Numbered from the stretch's first letter, positions 8,585-16,740 are shown. The stretch: DNA of 32,721 nt from Bordetella parapertussis (GCA_945883145.1 CAMCXB010000024.1:1-32721), one strand, 5' to 3'. Translations and numbers: made by a program. Notes: generated from the letters alone by a model not told the origin.

Positions 8585-10342
8585 TTATTCTGCCTTAACT
8601 TTTACATAACGACCCGGAGCCGGTTCTATAGGCTGATGCCGTGCATTACCGTAATTTTTAGGCGCATTGATCATAGGTCCTGCGTGCTGAGCCAAAAATT
8701 CAGACCACGGCGTCCACCAACTTCCTGCATGTTCGGTCGCGCCTGCTAACCACTCTTCGGGTGAATTTGGTAGTTTTTTATTGATCCAATGACTGCGCTT
8801 CTTTTTTGCGGGAGGATTCACGACTCCAGCAATATGCCCCGATGCGCCTAAAACAAATTGATTATTTGCTTTGTGTCCGGTGTTAATTAAACCCACGGAT
8901 TGATAGGCAGTGATCCAAGGCACAATGTGATCTTCACGTGAACCATAAATGAATGCAGGCACTTGCACCTTACCTAAATCGACTTTGTCTTTACCCACAC
9001 TGAGACGGCCTGGTATGCGCAAATTATTTTCTAGATACATATTGCGCAGGTAATAACAAAACATAGGGCCTGGTAAATTCGTGCTGTCTGAATTCCAATA
9101 CAACAAATCAAACGCAGGTGGATCTTCACCTTTTAAATAATTCGCCTGCACATAATTCCACACTAAATCATTCGAGCGCAAACTAGAAAATGCAGACCCG
9201 AAATCGCGCCCTGGCATTAAACCACCGTGACCGATAGCTTGTTCGCGTTGCGCGACTTGGGCTTCATCAACATACACATCAATGGGACCCACATCAGAAA
9301 AATCTAACATGGAAGTGAGTAAGGTAAGACTAGCCACCGGATGTTGATTGCGTGCTGCAAGCACAGCAACTGCACTTGCCACCAAAGTGCCACCCACACA
9401 AAAACCTAAGGCATTAATTTGATCATCAGCACCAATGTCTTTAACAGCTGCGATGGCATCAATCACACCTTCTTGTACATAGTCATCCCAGTCTTTATGA
9501 CCGAGTTCTGCATGTGGATTCACCCATGAAACGACAAACACCGTATTACCCTGTTCAACCGCATAACGAATCAGTGAGTTGTCTGGTTGTAGATCGAGAA
9601 TGTAATATTTATTGATACATGGCGGGACGATCAACAAAGGTCGTGCATGCACTTTTTTTGTCAGTGGACGATATTGAATCAATTGAATTAAATCATTTTC
9701 AAATACCACAGCACCTTCTGAGGTCGCGACATTCACACCCACTTCAAATGCAGTTTCATCAGTCTGAGAAATATGCCCTTTACGCATATCTTCCAAAATA
9801 TGCATGATACCTTTAGTAAGACTCTCACCTTTTGATGCCAACATTTTTTCTTGCGCTTCTGGATTGGTCGCAAAAAAATTCAAAGGTGACATAGCATCAA
9901 TCGTTTGCTGGGTTGCGAAACGAATTTTCTTACGTGTCTTAGCATCAACCTCTGCTGCTTCAACTAAGGCATTCATAAACTTCGCATTCAACAAATAAAC
10001 TGCAGCATTAAATGCATGCATCGCGTTTGAATGCCACGCAGGCGCACTAAAGCGACGATCTTTGATTTCAGGGATGTGTGAATTTAAGAGATCATTCCAC
10101 AGCTTAGAAATTTCTATGCCATAGTCTTGCTGTAGCTTTTGTAGTTTTTCTTGTGGGATTAAGTTTGCTGGAATCGGCGCCGATGGCATGGAAGGCATTG
10201 CGGGCATGTTGGGTATGGCTGATGCAGCTGGAAGATTTTGCATCATCTTCATCATGGATTGCCAGACCTGTGGATTCATCATTTGCTGCATCCACTCTGG
10301 TTGTGCTGCCCCTGTTGCAGAAGTCTGTTCTGATTTACTCAT
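8585..10342 (-). CDS. phaC: Class I polyhydroxyalkanoate synthase
   Basis: PhaC polymerises (R)-3-hydroxyacyl-CoA into PHB at the granule surface. It has 585 residues, normal for class I. The lipase-like box GFCVGG carries the catalytic cysteine C315, close to C319 of the Cupriavidus necator enzyme. The catalytic aspartate is in SREDHIVPW and the histidine in GASGHIAGV. The N-terminal 60 residues are low in complexity, rich in Met, Pro, Ala and Gln, and probably contact the granule or phasins. GGGAG lies just before the ATG. phaA and phaB are not beside it; phaR follows downstream. The MaoC hydratase at 25228 could in principle supply the (R)-3-hydroxyacyl-CoA monomer, but nothing in the sequence proves this. 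Confidence 0.96.
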   Translation of the reverse strand: MSKSEQTSATGAAQPEWMQQMMNPQVWQSMMKMMQNLPAASAIPNMPAMPSMPSAPIPANLIPQEKLQKLQQDYGIEISKLWNDLLNSHIPEIKDRRFSAPAWHSNAMHAFNAAVYLLNAKFMNALVEAAEVDAKTRKKIRFATQQTIDAMSPLNFFATNPEAQEKMLASKGESLTKGIMHILEDMRKGHISQTDETAFEVGVNVATSEGAVVFENDLIQLIQYRPLTKKVHARPLLIVPPCINKYYILDLQPDNSLIRYAVEQGNTVFVVSWVNPHAELGHKDWDDYVQEGVIDAIAAVKDIGADDQINALGFCVGGTLVASAVAVLAARNQHPVASLTLLTSMLDFSDVGPIDVYVDEAQVAQREQAIGHGGLMPGRDFGSAFSSLRSNDLVWNYVQANYLKGEDPPAFDLLYWNSDSTNLPGPMFCYYLRNMYLENNLRIPGRLSVGKDKVDLGKVQVPAFIYGSREDHIVPWITAYQSVGLINTGHKANNQFVLGASGHIAGVVNPPAKKKRSHWINKKLPNSPEEWLAGATEHAGSWWTPWSEFLAQHAGPMINAPKNYGNARHQPIEPAPGRYVKVKAE

Positions 10343-10398
10343 GAAGCTCCCCGATTTTTGACGTATGCTCGCAGCTTGAACTAATAAATGGAGTGCTA

Positions 10399-10689
10399 AT
10401 GCATATCGCTGCTGTTGGATGGATTTACGTTGTTCTTATGATGGCAATTACCGAAGACTCGGTTGTTGCAGGCATTATGACGTTTTTGTTCTATGGTGTC
10501 TTGCCTGTAGCGATAATTATGTACCTCGCTGGCACTGGAAATCGGAAACGCAGACGTGCACAAGAGCAAGCAGACAAACATACACAAAAAATAAATGCTG
10601 CGCTTAATGCAGAGGGCACACCCACCAACACACCAACCAATACCTCTACTGATCCTTCAACCAATACTGGATCACCGAATCCAAATTAG
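10399..10689 (+). CDS. Small two-helix membrane protein with a TPTN-rich tail
   Basis: This 96-residue protein is not one I can name. The ATG at 10399 follows GGAG at 10390-10393; an in-frame GTG at 10393 overlaps that site and is less likely. Two hydrophobic segments follow closely (about residues 3-18 and 25-47), then a basic cluster GNRKRRRAQEQ. The last 30 residues are almost only Thr, Pro, Asn and Ser (TPTNTPTNTSTDPSTNTG). The basic run suggests the tail is cytoplasmic. Its 3' end overlaps the 3' end of pgeF on the other strand by 18 bases. It diverges from phaC, so a shared control region of about 55 bases is possible. The good start context supports a real gene. Confidence 0.65.
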   Translation: MHIAAVGWIYVVLMMAITEDSVVAGIMTFLFYGVLPVAIIMYLAGTGNRKRRRAQEQADKHTQKINAALNAEGTPTNTPTNTSTDPSTNTGSPNPN

Positions 10690-11433
10690 TGAAGCCATTC
10701 TTCCGGTCACACCATCTCTTCGGAATGAATAAAAGCGTTGTGCATCGCTCACCGTGCAATCAGCACCCCCAAACAACTGAGTCACATCTTGCTTATTTAA
10801 AATGCATCGCACTAGCTGCGGCAAATTCGCTAAAAATTTGTCCGGCCGCTCGGCAAGTGGCATGAAAGCAGACTCAGCCACTGCTCCTAAATGCGCAAAT
10901 GCCTGCACCACATCACTACCTACTTCAAATTTTTGCGGCCCGATAGCAGGACCCATCCATGCCATCAAATCTTTTGCACCTGCTGCACGCATAGCAGCAA
11001 CAGTATTTTCTAATACACCCGAAGCCAAACCGCGCCAACCTGCATGCGCAGCTGCCACCACAGAACCACTCTGATCACAGAATAAAACCGGCATGCAATC
11101 TGCCGTCAAAATTGCACACACCACACCAGCTTGGGTGGTAAAACTTGCATCCGCTTCTGGCACACCATCCACCTTCGCTGCATTGACCACTACGTTGCCA
11201 TGTACTTGTTTTAACCAAACAGGCTCACTAGGACACTGCTCACGTAATCGCTCACGATTACGCTGCACTGCTTCTGCATCATCCGCAACATGATCACCTA
11301 AATTCAATCCACCTTGACCGCTACCATCATCATAAGGAGATCGACTAAACCCACCTATGCGCGTGGTCGACAACACAGCGACATTCTGCGGCTGAGTTGG
11401 CCAATCTATAGCTATAGATTTGAGTGACGTCAC
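10672..11433 (-). CDS. pgeF: Purine nucleoside phosphorylase / peptidoglycan editing factor, YfiH family
   Basis: The laccase-domain YfiH family has purine-nucleoside phosphorylase/adenosine deaminase activity. In E. coli PgeF it removes wrongly built L-Ser-containing peptidoglycan precursors. Metal-ligand motifs are visible: KQVHGNVVV (His), LTADCMPVLFCD (Cys) and AAHAGWRGL (His). The frame extends upstream to 11514. The better start is a GTG at 11433-11431 (then TSLKSIAIDWP), which overlaps the rluD stop in a GTGA arrangement and gives 253 residues, the usual family length. The pair rluD-pgeF is a common translationally coupled unit. Its stop overlaps the small membrane protein on the other strand. 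Confidence 0.93.
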   Translation of the reverse strand: MTSLKSIAIDWPTQPQNVAVLSTTRIGGFSRSPYDDGSGQGGLNLGDHVADDAEAVQRNRERLREQCPSEPVWLKQVHGNVVVNAAKVDGVPEADASFTTQAGVVCAILTADCMPVLFCDQSGSVVAAAHAGWRGLASGVLENTVAAMRAAGAKDLMAWMGPAIGPQKFEVGSDVVQAFAHLGAVAESAFMPLAERPDKFLANLPQLVRCILNKQDVTQLFGGADCTVSDAQRFYSFRRDGVTGRMASLIWIR

Positions 11434-12470
11434 AATACGGGATCCGGAATAGGAATGTGAGCTCGCTCTAACAAACTTTGCATGTCTTGTGGCAGTGGCG
11501 CGCTCCATAGACATTCTTCACGCGAAGTAGGATGGCGTAAACCCAGTTGTTGCGCATGCAGTGCTTGTCTAGGAAAGACAGAGACTAAATGCTGTTTGCC
11601 ATACAGCGCATCACCCACTAATGGAAAACCTAGGGATTGCATATGCACCCGAATTTGATGCGTGCGGCCAGTTTCTAATTGACAGCGCAAGAGTGCAACC
11701 GGTTTGTCATCGAGCTTGCTACTGGTGAGCTTTTGATAATGTGTCACCGCTTCTTTAGCTTGCAACGACTGACTCACAGCCATCTTCACGCGTTCCCGTG
11801 GATGCCTAGCAATCGCTGCTTCCACTCTACCGTTCGACACAGGATGTCCCCACACCAACGCTAAATAACTGCGGCGTACAGTGCGCTCTTGTAATTGCCT
11901 CACTAAATTTGTTTGCGCAGCCAAGGTTTTAGCGACCACCATTAAACCGGTGGTGTCTTTATCTAGTCTATGCACAATGCCCGCACGTGGCACACCACTT
12001 AAAGCCGGAGCATGATGCAGCAAGCCATTCAACAGCGTACCGGTCCAATTGCCTGCAGCAGGATGCACTACCAAACCAGCAGGCTTATCAATGACCATCA
12101 GCGTCTCATCTTCATAGATGATGTCTAACTCCATAGGCTCAGCTTCATACGGCTGCTCAGACTGAATTGCCTGTGGCTGCACCACGATCACTTCATCGCC
12201 ATACAGCGTGGTACGTATTTTTGCGGGAGCGCCATCCACCGTGACAACGCCCTCCTCTATCCATAGTTGCAAACGATTACGTGAATACTGCGGCAACAAG
12301 CCAGAAAGCACCTTATCAAGCCGCATACCGCAGCTTTCTGGGTCCACTTTTAAGGTTAAAGTTGTGCCTGCTTCAGGGCTAAGGTCAAAATCTTCCGCCT
12401 CATCCAAGATGTCCTCAGCAATTGGGTTATTCATAGCTTTATCCGGGTTGGGTTTCTTTGCTGTTTGCAT
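11430..12470 (-). CDS. rluD: 23S rRNA pseudouridine synthase RluD
   Basis: RluD makes pseudouridines 1911, 1915 and 1917 in helix 69 of 23S rRNA. An S4 RNA-binding domain covers roughly residues 40-95 (MRLDKVLSGLLPQYSRNRLQ). The catalytic aspartate is in HRLDKDTTGL, followed by RTHQIRVHMQSLG. The open frame starts at 12521, but that would overlap the bamD start on the other strand. ATGs at 12470 and 12437 are more plausible; I use 12470 (346 residues). Neither has a strong ribosome binding site. It diverges from bamD with about 50 bases between, and is coupled to pgeF downstream. Confidence 0.93.
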   Translation of the reverse strand: MQTAKKPNPDKAMNNPIAEDILDEAEDFDLSPEAGTTLTLKVDPESCGMRLDKVLSGLLPQYSRNRLQLWIEEGVVTVDGAPAKIRTTLYGDEVIVVQPQAIQSEQPYEAEPMELDIIYEDETLMVIDKPAGLVVHPAAGNWTGTLLNGLLHHAPALSGVPRAGIVHRLDKDTTGLMVVAKTLAAQTNLVRQLQERTVRRSYLALVWGHPVSNGRVEAAIARHPRERVKMAVSQSLQAKEAVTHYQKLTSSKLDDKPVALLRCQLETGRTHQIRVHMQSLGFPLVGDALYGKQHLVSVFPRQALHAQQLGLRHPTSREECLWSAPLPQDMQSLLERAHIPIPDPVL

Positions 12471-12474
12471 CGGA

Positions 12475-12480
12475 TATAAT
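12475..12480 (+). promoter_or_regulatory. Likely -10 box of bamD
   Basis: TATAAT in the divergent rluD-bamD gap, 39 bases before the bamD ATG. No strong -35 box is visible upstream. Its position supports an rluD start at or below 12470 rather than 12521. Confidence 0.4.
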
Positions 12481-12519
12481 CGCTGCTTATTAAGATAAGA
12501 CGCGACCTCACCCACTTCC

Positions 12520-13323
12520 ATGCTGAAAATTCAAACGAAAATAACTGTTTTCCTGATTGCCGTCATGTTGTCGGCCTGCGGCTCACTCTCGGAGAAAGCA
12601 GACGAGACGAAAAACTGGTCTGCCTCGAAATTATACGCTGAGGCCAAAGATGAGCTAAACAGTGGCAACTATGATAAAGCTATCAAATATTTTGAGAAGC
12701 TGGAATCGCGCTATCCCTTTGGTGCTTACGCCCAGCAAGCACAGATGGAAGTGGCCTACGCCTACTACCGACAAAACGATCAAGCGCAATGTCTAGCAGC
12801 AGTTGAACGTTTTATACGCTTGCACCCGAATCATGCCAATGTTGACTACATGTACTACTTACGTGGACTGGTCAACTTCAAAGACAAAAAGGGCTTGTTT
12901 GATTTCATCAGTCGTCAAGATCCGACTGAGCGCGATCCTAAAGCAGCGCGCGATGCCTTCGATGCCTTTAAACAGCTGACCGATCGCTTCCCAAATAGTA
13001 AATATGCAGCCGATGCAACCGATCGTATGCGTTATCTAGTGCAAGCGATGGCGCAGTATGAACTCCATGTTGCGAACTACTACTTGCAGCGCGGTGCATA
13101 TCTAGCAGCAGTCAATCGTGCACAAACCGTGGTGCGTGATTATCCTGGCTCACCATCAGCACAAGAAGCCTTGCGTATACAAGTCGTAGCGTATGACGCA
13201 ATGGGATTAAAAGAATTACGCGATGACGCAGAACGCGTTTATCAACTCAACTACAAAGGTAATTCAGCTGCCTCACCCCGCAGCAAACGTGCAGAAGCAG
13301 CTTGGTGGAAGTTCTGGAATTAA
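12520..13323 (+). CDS. bamD: Outer membrane assembly lipoprotein BamD (ComL)
   Basis: BamD is the essential lipoprotein partner of BamA in the machine that inserts beta-barrel proteins into the outer membrane. The 267-residue protein starts with a lipoprotein signal peptide; the lipobox LSAC places the lipidated cysteine at C20. TPR-like repeats follow: LYAEAKDELNSGNYDKAIKY with ESRYPFGAYAQQAQ, then the middle repeats with LHPNHANVDYMYYLRG, and the C-terminal YLQRGAYLAAVNRAQ. Length and spacing are typical. It diverges from rluD. A palindrome of the repeat family described at 13335 lies 11 bases after the stop. Confidence 0.96.
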   Translation: MLKIQTKITVFLIAVMLSACGSLSEKADETKNWSASKLYAEAKDELNSGNYDKAIKYFEKLESRYPFGAYAQQAQMEVAYAYYRQNDQAQCLAAVERFIRLHPNHANVDYMYYLRGLVNFKDKKGLFDFISRQDPTERDPKAARDAFDAFKQLTDRFPNSKYAADATDRMRYLVQAMAQYELHVANYYLQRGAYLAAVNRAQTVVRDYPGSPSAQEALRIQVVAYDAMGLKELRDDAERVYQLNYKGNSAASPRSKRAEAAWWKFWN

Positions 13324-13334
13324 CTTCATTAAAT

Positions 13335-13436
13335 GTGCGGACGAAAAGCACAGCGACTTCGTCCGCATAAGCATCAACAATCGATAACAATCATTTCTCT
13401 TGCTGCGGACGATGTCGCCGCGCTAATCGTCCCTAC
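13335..13436. repeat. REPIN-like inverted doublet 1
   Basis: Two palindromes face outward. The plus-strand copy (13335-13367) has foot GTGC, stem GGACGAA/TTCGTCC and loop AAGCACAGCGAC. The minus-strand copy (13407-13436, read leftwards) has foot GTAG, stem GGACGAT/ATCGTCC and loop TAGCGCGGCGAC. Each is a four-base foot, a seven-pair stem and a twelve-base loop. The stem difference (A-T against T-A) is compensated. A related doublet lies at 24192-24267. The design matches REP sequences moved by RAYT transposases; no RAYT gene is in the window. The rest of the 294-base gap before the next gene holds the operator described at 13563. Confidence 0.75.
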
Positions 13437-13562
13437 GGCTGACTAAATTTTATGTGTGCATGCATGCGGCACCCTATTTAATACATGCCCATGCGGCGCA
13501 ATCTATTGCTCCCTACCTCAACCACATCTTGCGGACACGAATATCTTGATTTAACGCAATTA

Positions 13563-13595
13563 TTGCACGTTAACATAGCCTATGTTAGTGTGCAA
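13563..13595. promoter_or_regulatory. 33-bp near-perfect palindromic operator before the winged-helix/nucleotidyltransferase pair
   Basis: The 16-base arms (TTGCACGTTAACATAG and CTATGTTAGTGTGCAA) pair at 14 of 16 positions around one central base; the inner 8-base arms are perfect. Ten-base direct repeats GCAATTATTG (13556-13565 and 13592-13601) overlap both edges. A possible -35 TTGATT (13546-13551) would place the -10 inside the palindrome, so a bound repressor would block transcription. Autoregulation by the winged-helix protein that follows is inferred. Confidence 0.65.
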
Positions 13596-13617
13596 TTATT
13601 GAGTTATTGGAGGCGTA

Positions 13618-14616
13618 ATGGAACAGCCAATTCAAAGTTATTTACATGATGTACTAGGTCTTAGGATCCCCAAACTAACAATGAGCAATCGAGCCGCCTC
13701 GTTGCCCTATTTTTTACAAGACGCATTTGCATTTAGACAAATACGCCTTGCTGAATATGATGTTACGCTAGCCTTTCCAAAGGCTGAGTCTAAGAATGAG
13801 CCTCAGTTCACGCTTAAAAATATTCGAACCCAACTTGATGCTGCTTCTAAGTTATTAAAAACACCAATAATTTTCTGCCCTGAGTCACTAGCTTCTTATG
13901 AAAGACGCAATCTCATCGAGCAAAAGATCTCTTTCATTGTGCCAGGTAAGCAAATGTATTTGCCTGAACTTGGTATCGATCTGCGCGAATCATTTCGGAA
14001 TGCAAATCCAATAAAAACAGAGCAATGTAGTCCTGCTACCCAAGCTTTGCTATTTTGCTATCTACTTAATCACAACACTAGCAACCAATGGCATCCGGGG
14101 GAAATTGGAGCGAACTTGGGTTACACACCGATGACTATCAGTCGTGCCGTTCGAGAGTTGGAAATATTCGGACTCGCCGAATCAGTCACAGTCGGAAGGG
14201 CTAAGTGGCTACAGATGATTAAGACTAAATCTGAAACTTGGAATGACGCACAACGCTTTCTTCGCTCACCCATCAAACGTGTTGTGTGGTGCAAAGAAAA
14301 TTTAAGCATCAAACAATCTGAAATTCGATTTGCAGGACTATCCGCCCTAGCCAAGCTCAGTATGCTCACTGAGCCATCAACACCTTGCAAGGCAATTACC
14401 TTGGGAAGGTGGAATGCAGCTCTCGAAAAAGGAGTGAAAGAATATCCACAACCAGTACCCGGTGCAAAAGAATGGCAAGTCTGGACTTATAGTCCGACAA
14501 TGATTACTAAATCAAAGACAGTTGATCCGCTTTCTTTATGGCTTAGTCTCAAAGATGAACCTAACGAACGCGTACAGATCGCCCTCGACAAATTACAAGA
14601 TTCATTTTTATGGTGA
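13618..14616 (+). CDS. Winged-helix protein, probable antitoxin/repressor of the nucleotidyltransferase
   Basis: A 332-residue protein with a strong GGAGG ribosome site at 13609-13613. Residues about 137-200 look like a MarR-type winged helix (HPGEIGANLGYTPMTISRAV as the helix-turn-helix, then a wing GLAESVTVGRAKWLQM). Residues 1-130 look like a separate alpha/beta domain. Residues 200-332 are unassigned and contain WTYSPTMITKSKTVDPLSLW near the end. It overlaps the next gene by 7 bases, so the two are translationally coupled. The arrangement of a DNA-binding protein followed by an AbiEii-like nucleotidyltransferase matches type IV AbiE-like toxin-antitoxin systems. However, the winged helix is central, and the protein is longer than the AbiEi antitoxins I know. 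The antitoxin role is therefore inferred. Confidence 0.7.
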   Translation: MEQPIQSYLHDVLGLRIPKLTMSNRAASLPYFLQDAFAFRQIRLAEYDVTLAFPKAESKNEPQFTLKNIRTQLDAASKLLKTPIIFCPESLASYERRNLIEQKISFIVPGKQMYLPELGIDLRESFRNANPIKTEQCSPATQALLFCYLLNHNTSNQWHPGEIGANLGYTPMTISRAVRELEIFGLAESVTVGRAKWLQMIKTKSETWNDAQRFLRSPIKRVVWCKENLSIKQSEIRFAGLSALAKLSMLTEPSTPCKAITLGRWNAALEKGVKEYPQPVPGAKEWQVWTYSPTMITKSKTVDPLSLWLSLKDEPNERVQIALDKLQDSFLW

Positions 14617-15350
14617 ATGGTCTAGAAATTTTTAGAACTTGGTTCCAAGACTATAGTGATCAGTATGTACTCATAGGAGGAACAGCAGCCGCAATTGCAC
14701 TGGAGTCCGCAGGACTAGAATTTCGGGCTACTAAAGATTTAGATATAGTCTTACATGTTGAGGCTTTGACCCCAGCATTTGGAAAACAATTTTGGAAATT
14801 TATTCAAGCAGGTGGTTACGAAATTCGCCAATCAGCAATAACAGGTAGACCACAATTTTTTCGCTTTCATAAGCCTGCAGATAAAAATTTTCCATTCATG
14901 GTTGAGCTATTTGCAAAAGCACCATTAGGAATTGCAATAGCACCAGAAAGTCACTTGACGCCTATTCCCTTAGATGAACTCGTATCAAGCCTATCTGCGA
15001 TTTTGCTAGACCAAACTTACTATGCATTCATTATGGCCGACCGAAGAATTATAGATGGCATACCTTGGGTAGGAGAAGACAGACTCATACCTCTTAAAGC
15101 ACTCGCATGGCTAAAACTTAGCGAAGAAAAAGCTGTCGGCAATCAAGTTGATAGTAGAAATATAAAAAAACATCTCAATGATATCGTGGCATTAACAGCT
15201 TTACTAAGCCCGACAACTAAGATATCGGTTGATAAAAAAATTGCTACAGATTTAAAACGTTTTATCGTCGCCGTGAATGCACTTGCATCTACCAGTCCCG
15301 AGACACTGCTGGCGTTAAGTCGTTTAGATAGGATTTATGGATTGAATTAG
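14610..15350 (+). CDS. AbiEii-like nucleotidyltransferase, probable toxin
   Basis: A 246-residue protein with a nucleotidyltransferase fold. The glycine motif LIGGTAAAIAL (G23, G24) is followed by the acidic pair in ATKDLDIVL (D43 and D45), as in the DNA-polymerase-beta superfamily. AbiEii/MenT-type toxins of this fold modify tRNA ends or other RNAs with nucleotides; whether this one does is unknown. A later segment DRLIPLKALAWLKLSEEK resembles the conserved lysine-containing stretch of AbiEii-family proteins. The ATG overlaps the preceding stop by 7 bases. Base use looks more AT-rich than in neighbouring bamD and yaaA, which fits horizontal gain. It ends 16 bases from the yaaA stop, which converges on it. 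Confidence 0.72.
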   Translation: MVNGLEIFRTWFQDYSDQYVLIGGTAAAIALESAGLEFRATKDLDIVLHVEALTPAFGKQFWKFIQAGGYEIRQSAITGRPQFFRFHKPADKNFPFMVELFAKAPLGIAIAPESHLTPIPLDELVSSLSAILLDQTYYAFIMADRRIIDGIPWVGEDRLIPLKALAWLKLSEEKAVGNQVDSRNIKKHLNDIVALTALLSPTTKISVDKKIATDLKRFIVAVNALASTSPETLLALSRLDRIYGLN

Positions 15351-15366
15351 AAAAATATTTTCCCGA

Positions 15367-16143
15367 TCAGGCTGACACTCGCCGCCTAAACACCCAACTG
15401 GTTTCATCGGAATTTTTGGCATCAAACGCGTAGCCTTCTCTATCAAATTTCTTCAATTGTTCTGCTTTGGTGATTTTTTTATCGATGGCATAGCGCGCCA
15501 TTAATCCTCTGGCGCGCTTTGCGTAAAACGAAATAATTTTATATTTCCCGTCTTTGTAATCTTCAAACACAGGTGCAATCACTGTTGCATCGAGTAAATC
15601 AGGTTTCACGACTTTAAAATATTCTTCCGATGCCAAGTTAATCACTACTGGCGATTTTTGTTCTTGTAAGACAGCTTGTAGTGCCTCTGTGACTGTCTTG
15701 CCCCAGAACGCATATAAATCCTTGCCTTTAGGATTAGCCAAGCGTGTACCCATTTCTAATCGATAGGCTTGCATTAAATCTAATGGCCGCAAGACACCAT
15801 ACAAGCCTGACAAAATGCGTAGATGATCCTGCGCCCATGTCAGTTGTGCTTCTGTGAGTGAGGCTGCATCCAAGCCTTCATAGACATCGCCATTAAAAGC
15901 TAAGAGTGCTTGACGCGCATTATCAAAATTGAATTTTTTTGACCAATCTGCATAACGCTCAACATTTAGCTGCGCCAATGTGTCGGAGATTTTCATTAAA
16001 CTGCCGATGTCAGCAGGCTCCAACTTACGTAAAACCGTGATCAACTCAGCAGAGCGCGGAATAAAATCCGGCAAAGTATGTGTCTTGGTCTTCAAAGGTG
16101 ACGCATAATCCAAGGTCTTCGCAGGGGAAAGCAACATCAACAT
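15367..16143 (-). CDS. yaaA: Peroxide stress protein YaaA
   Basis: YaaA (DUF328/UPF0246) lowers intracellular free iron and limits DNA and protein damage under hydrogen peroxide stress; it has a DNA-binding fold. The 258-residue protein starts MLMLLSPAKTLDYASP, close to the E. coli start. It contains the conserved FNGDVYEGLDA, HLRILSGLYGVLRPLDLMQAYRLEMG and INLASEEYFKVV stretches. The end FDREGYAFDAKNSDETSWVFRR is typical. It is convergent with the nucleotidyltransferase and divergent from the PIN gene, so it is probably a single-gene unit. Confidence 0.95.
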   Translation of the reverse strand: MLMLLSPAKTLDYASPLKTKTHTLPDFIPRSAELITVLRKLEPADIGSLMKISDTLAQLNVERYADWSKKFNFDNARQALLAFNGDVYEGLDAASLTEAQLTWAQDHLRILSGLYGVLRPLDLMQAYRLEMGTRLANPKGKDLYAFWGKTVTEALQAVLQEQKSPVVINLASEEYFKVVKPDLLDATVIAPVFEDYKDGKYKIISFYAKRARGLMARYAIDKKITKAEQLKKFDREGYAFDAKNSDETSWVFRRRVSA

Positions 16144-16219
16144 AAGCGTTGGTCCTAAATCAAATCAGCACAAGGCAGAAAACTACCCAAACAATCATCA
16201 ATAAGCAGATTGTAATGCA

Positions 16220-16672
16220 ATGAAAAAACCTCGCATCGTCCTCGATACCAATGTCTGTTTAGATTTATTTATGTTCCGCGATCCACGTTGGCAGCACCTA
16301 CTCAGCGCAATGCAACAAGATCAGGTGGAATGTGTGACTTCATCATCTTGCCGTATGGAGTGGACACTCGTATTGAATTATAAAAAATTAGCCTTAACTG
16401 ACATCCAACAGCAAACATTACTTGCAGAGTTTGATGCACTCATCCATGTGATACCTGATGATGAAGCGAGTATCGCTTTACCTATCAAACTACCTGTATG
16501 TCGCGACAAAGATGATCAAAAATTTTTAGTCTTGGCGCACACTGCTCAAGCTGATTTCTTAATCACTAAAGACAAAGCATTATTAAAACTGGCACGCAAA
16601 ACATCACGCTTAGGTTTGTTTACCATTACAAGTCCTGAAGCGTGGACTAAGCTATTTGAACCTAGCGCATAA
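16220..16672 (+). CDS. PIN-domain ribonuclease-like protein (putative toxin family), no partner visible
   Basis: A 150-residue protein of the PIN family annotated as putative toxin component (COG1569/TIGR00305 type). The expected acidic metal ligands are present: D9 in VLDTNVCLD, E47 in CRMEWTL, D96/D98/D99 in CRDKDDQKFLVLA, and D118 in LITKDKALL. The active site therefore looks intact. No small antitoxin ORF lies on either side: upstream is divergent yaaA and downstream is the aminotransferase. It is either an orphan toxin, a housekeeping RNase, or controlled by an unlinked partner. The start ATGAAAAAACC follows GATTGTAATGCA without a clear ribosome site. Confidence 0.85.
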   Translation: MKKPRIVLDTNVCLDLFMFRDPRWQHLLSAMQQDQVECVTSSSCRMEWTLVLNYKKLALTDIQQQTLLAEFDALIHVIPDDEASIALPIKLPVCRDKDDQKFLVLAHTAQADFLITKDKALLKLARKTSRLGLFTITSPEAWTKLFEPSA

Positions 16673-16696
16673 ATACAAAAATTTTACTGCGCAAGC

Positions 16697-16702
16697 TACA
16701 AT
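16697..16702 (+). promoter_or_regulatory. Possible -10 box of the aminotransferase gene
   Basis: TACAAT about 40 bases before the ATG at 16741, just after the PIN gene stop. The -35 region is poor, so the call is tentative. Confidence 0.35.
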
Positions 16703-16740
16703 ACCTGCATTCATTGTTTACCTATTCATTGCAAAATTCT

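Noticed and set aside
10622..10680. Repeated ACCAAC/ACCAAT units looking like a small satellite
   Set aside because: They are explained by the TPTN codons of the small membrane protein; spacing is irregular and there are no spacers as in a CRISPR.
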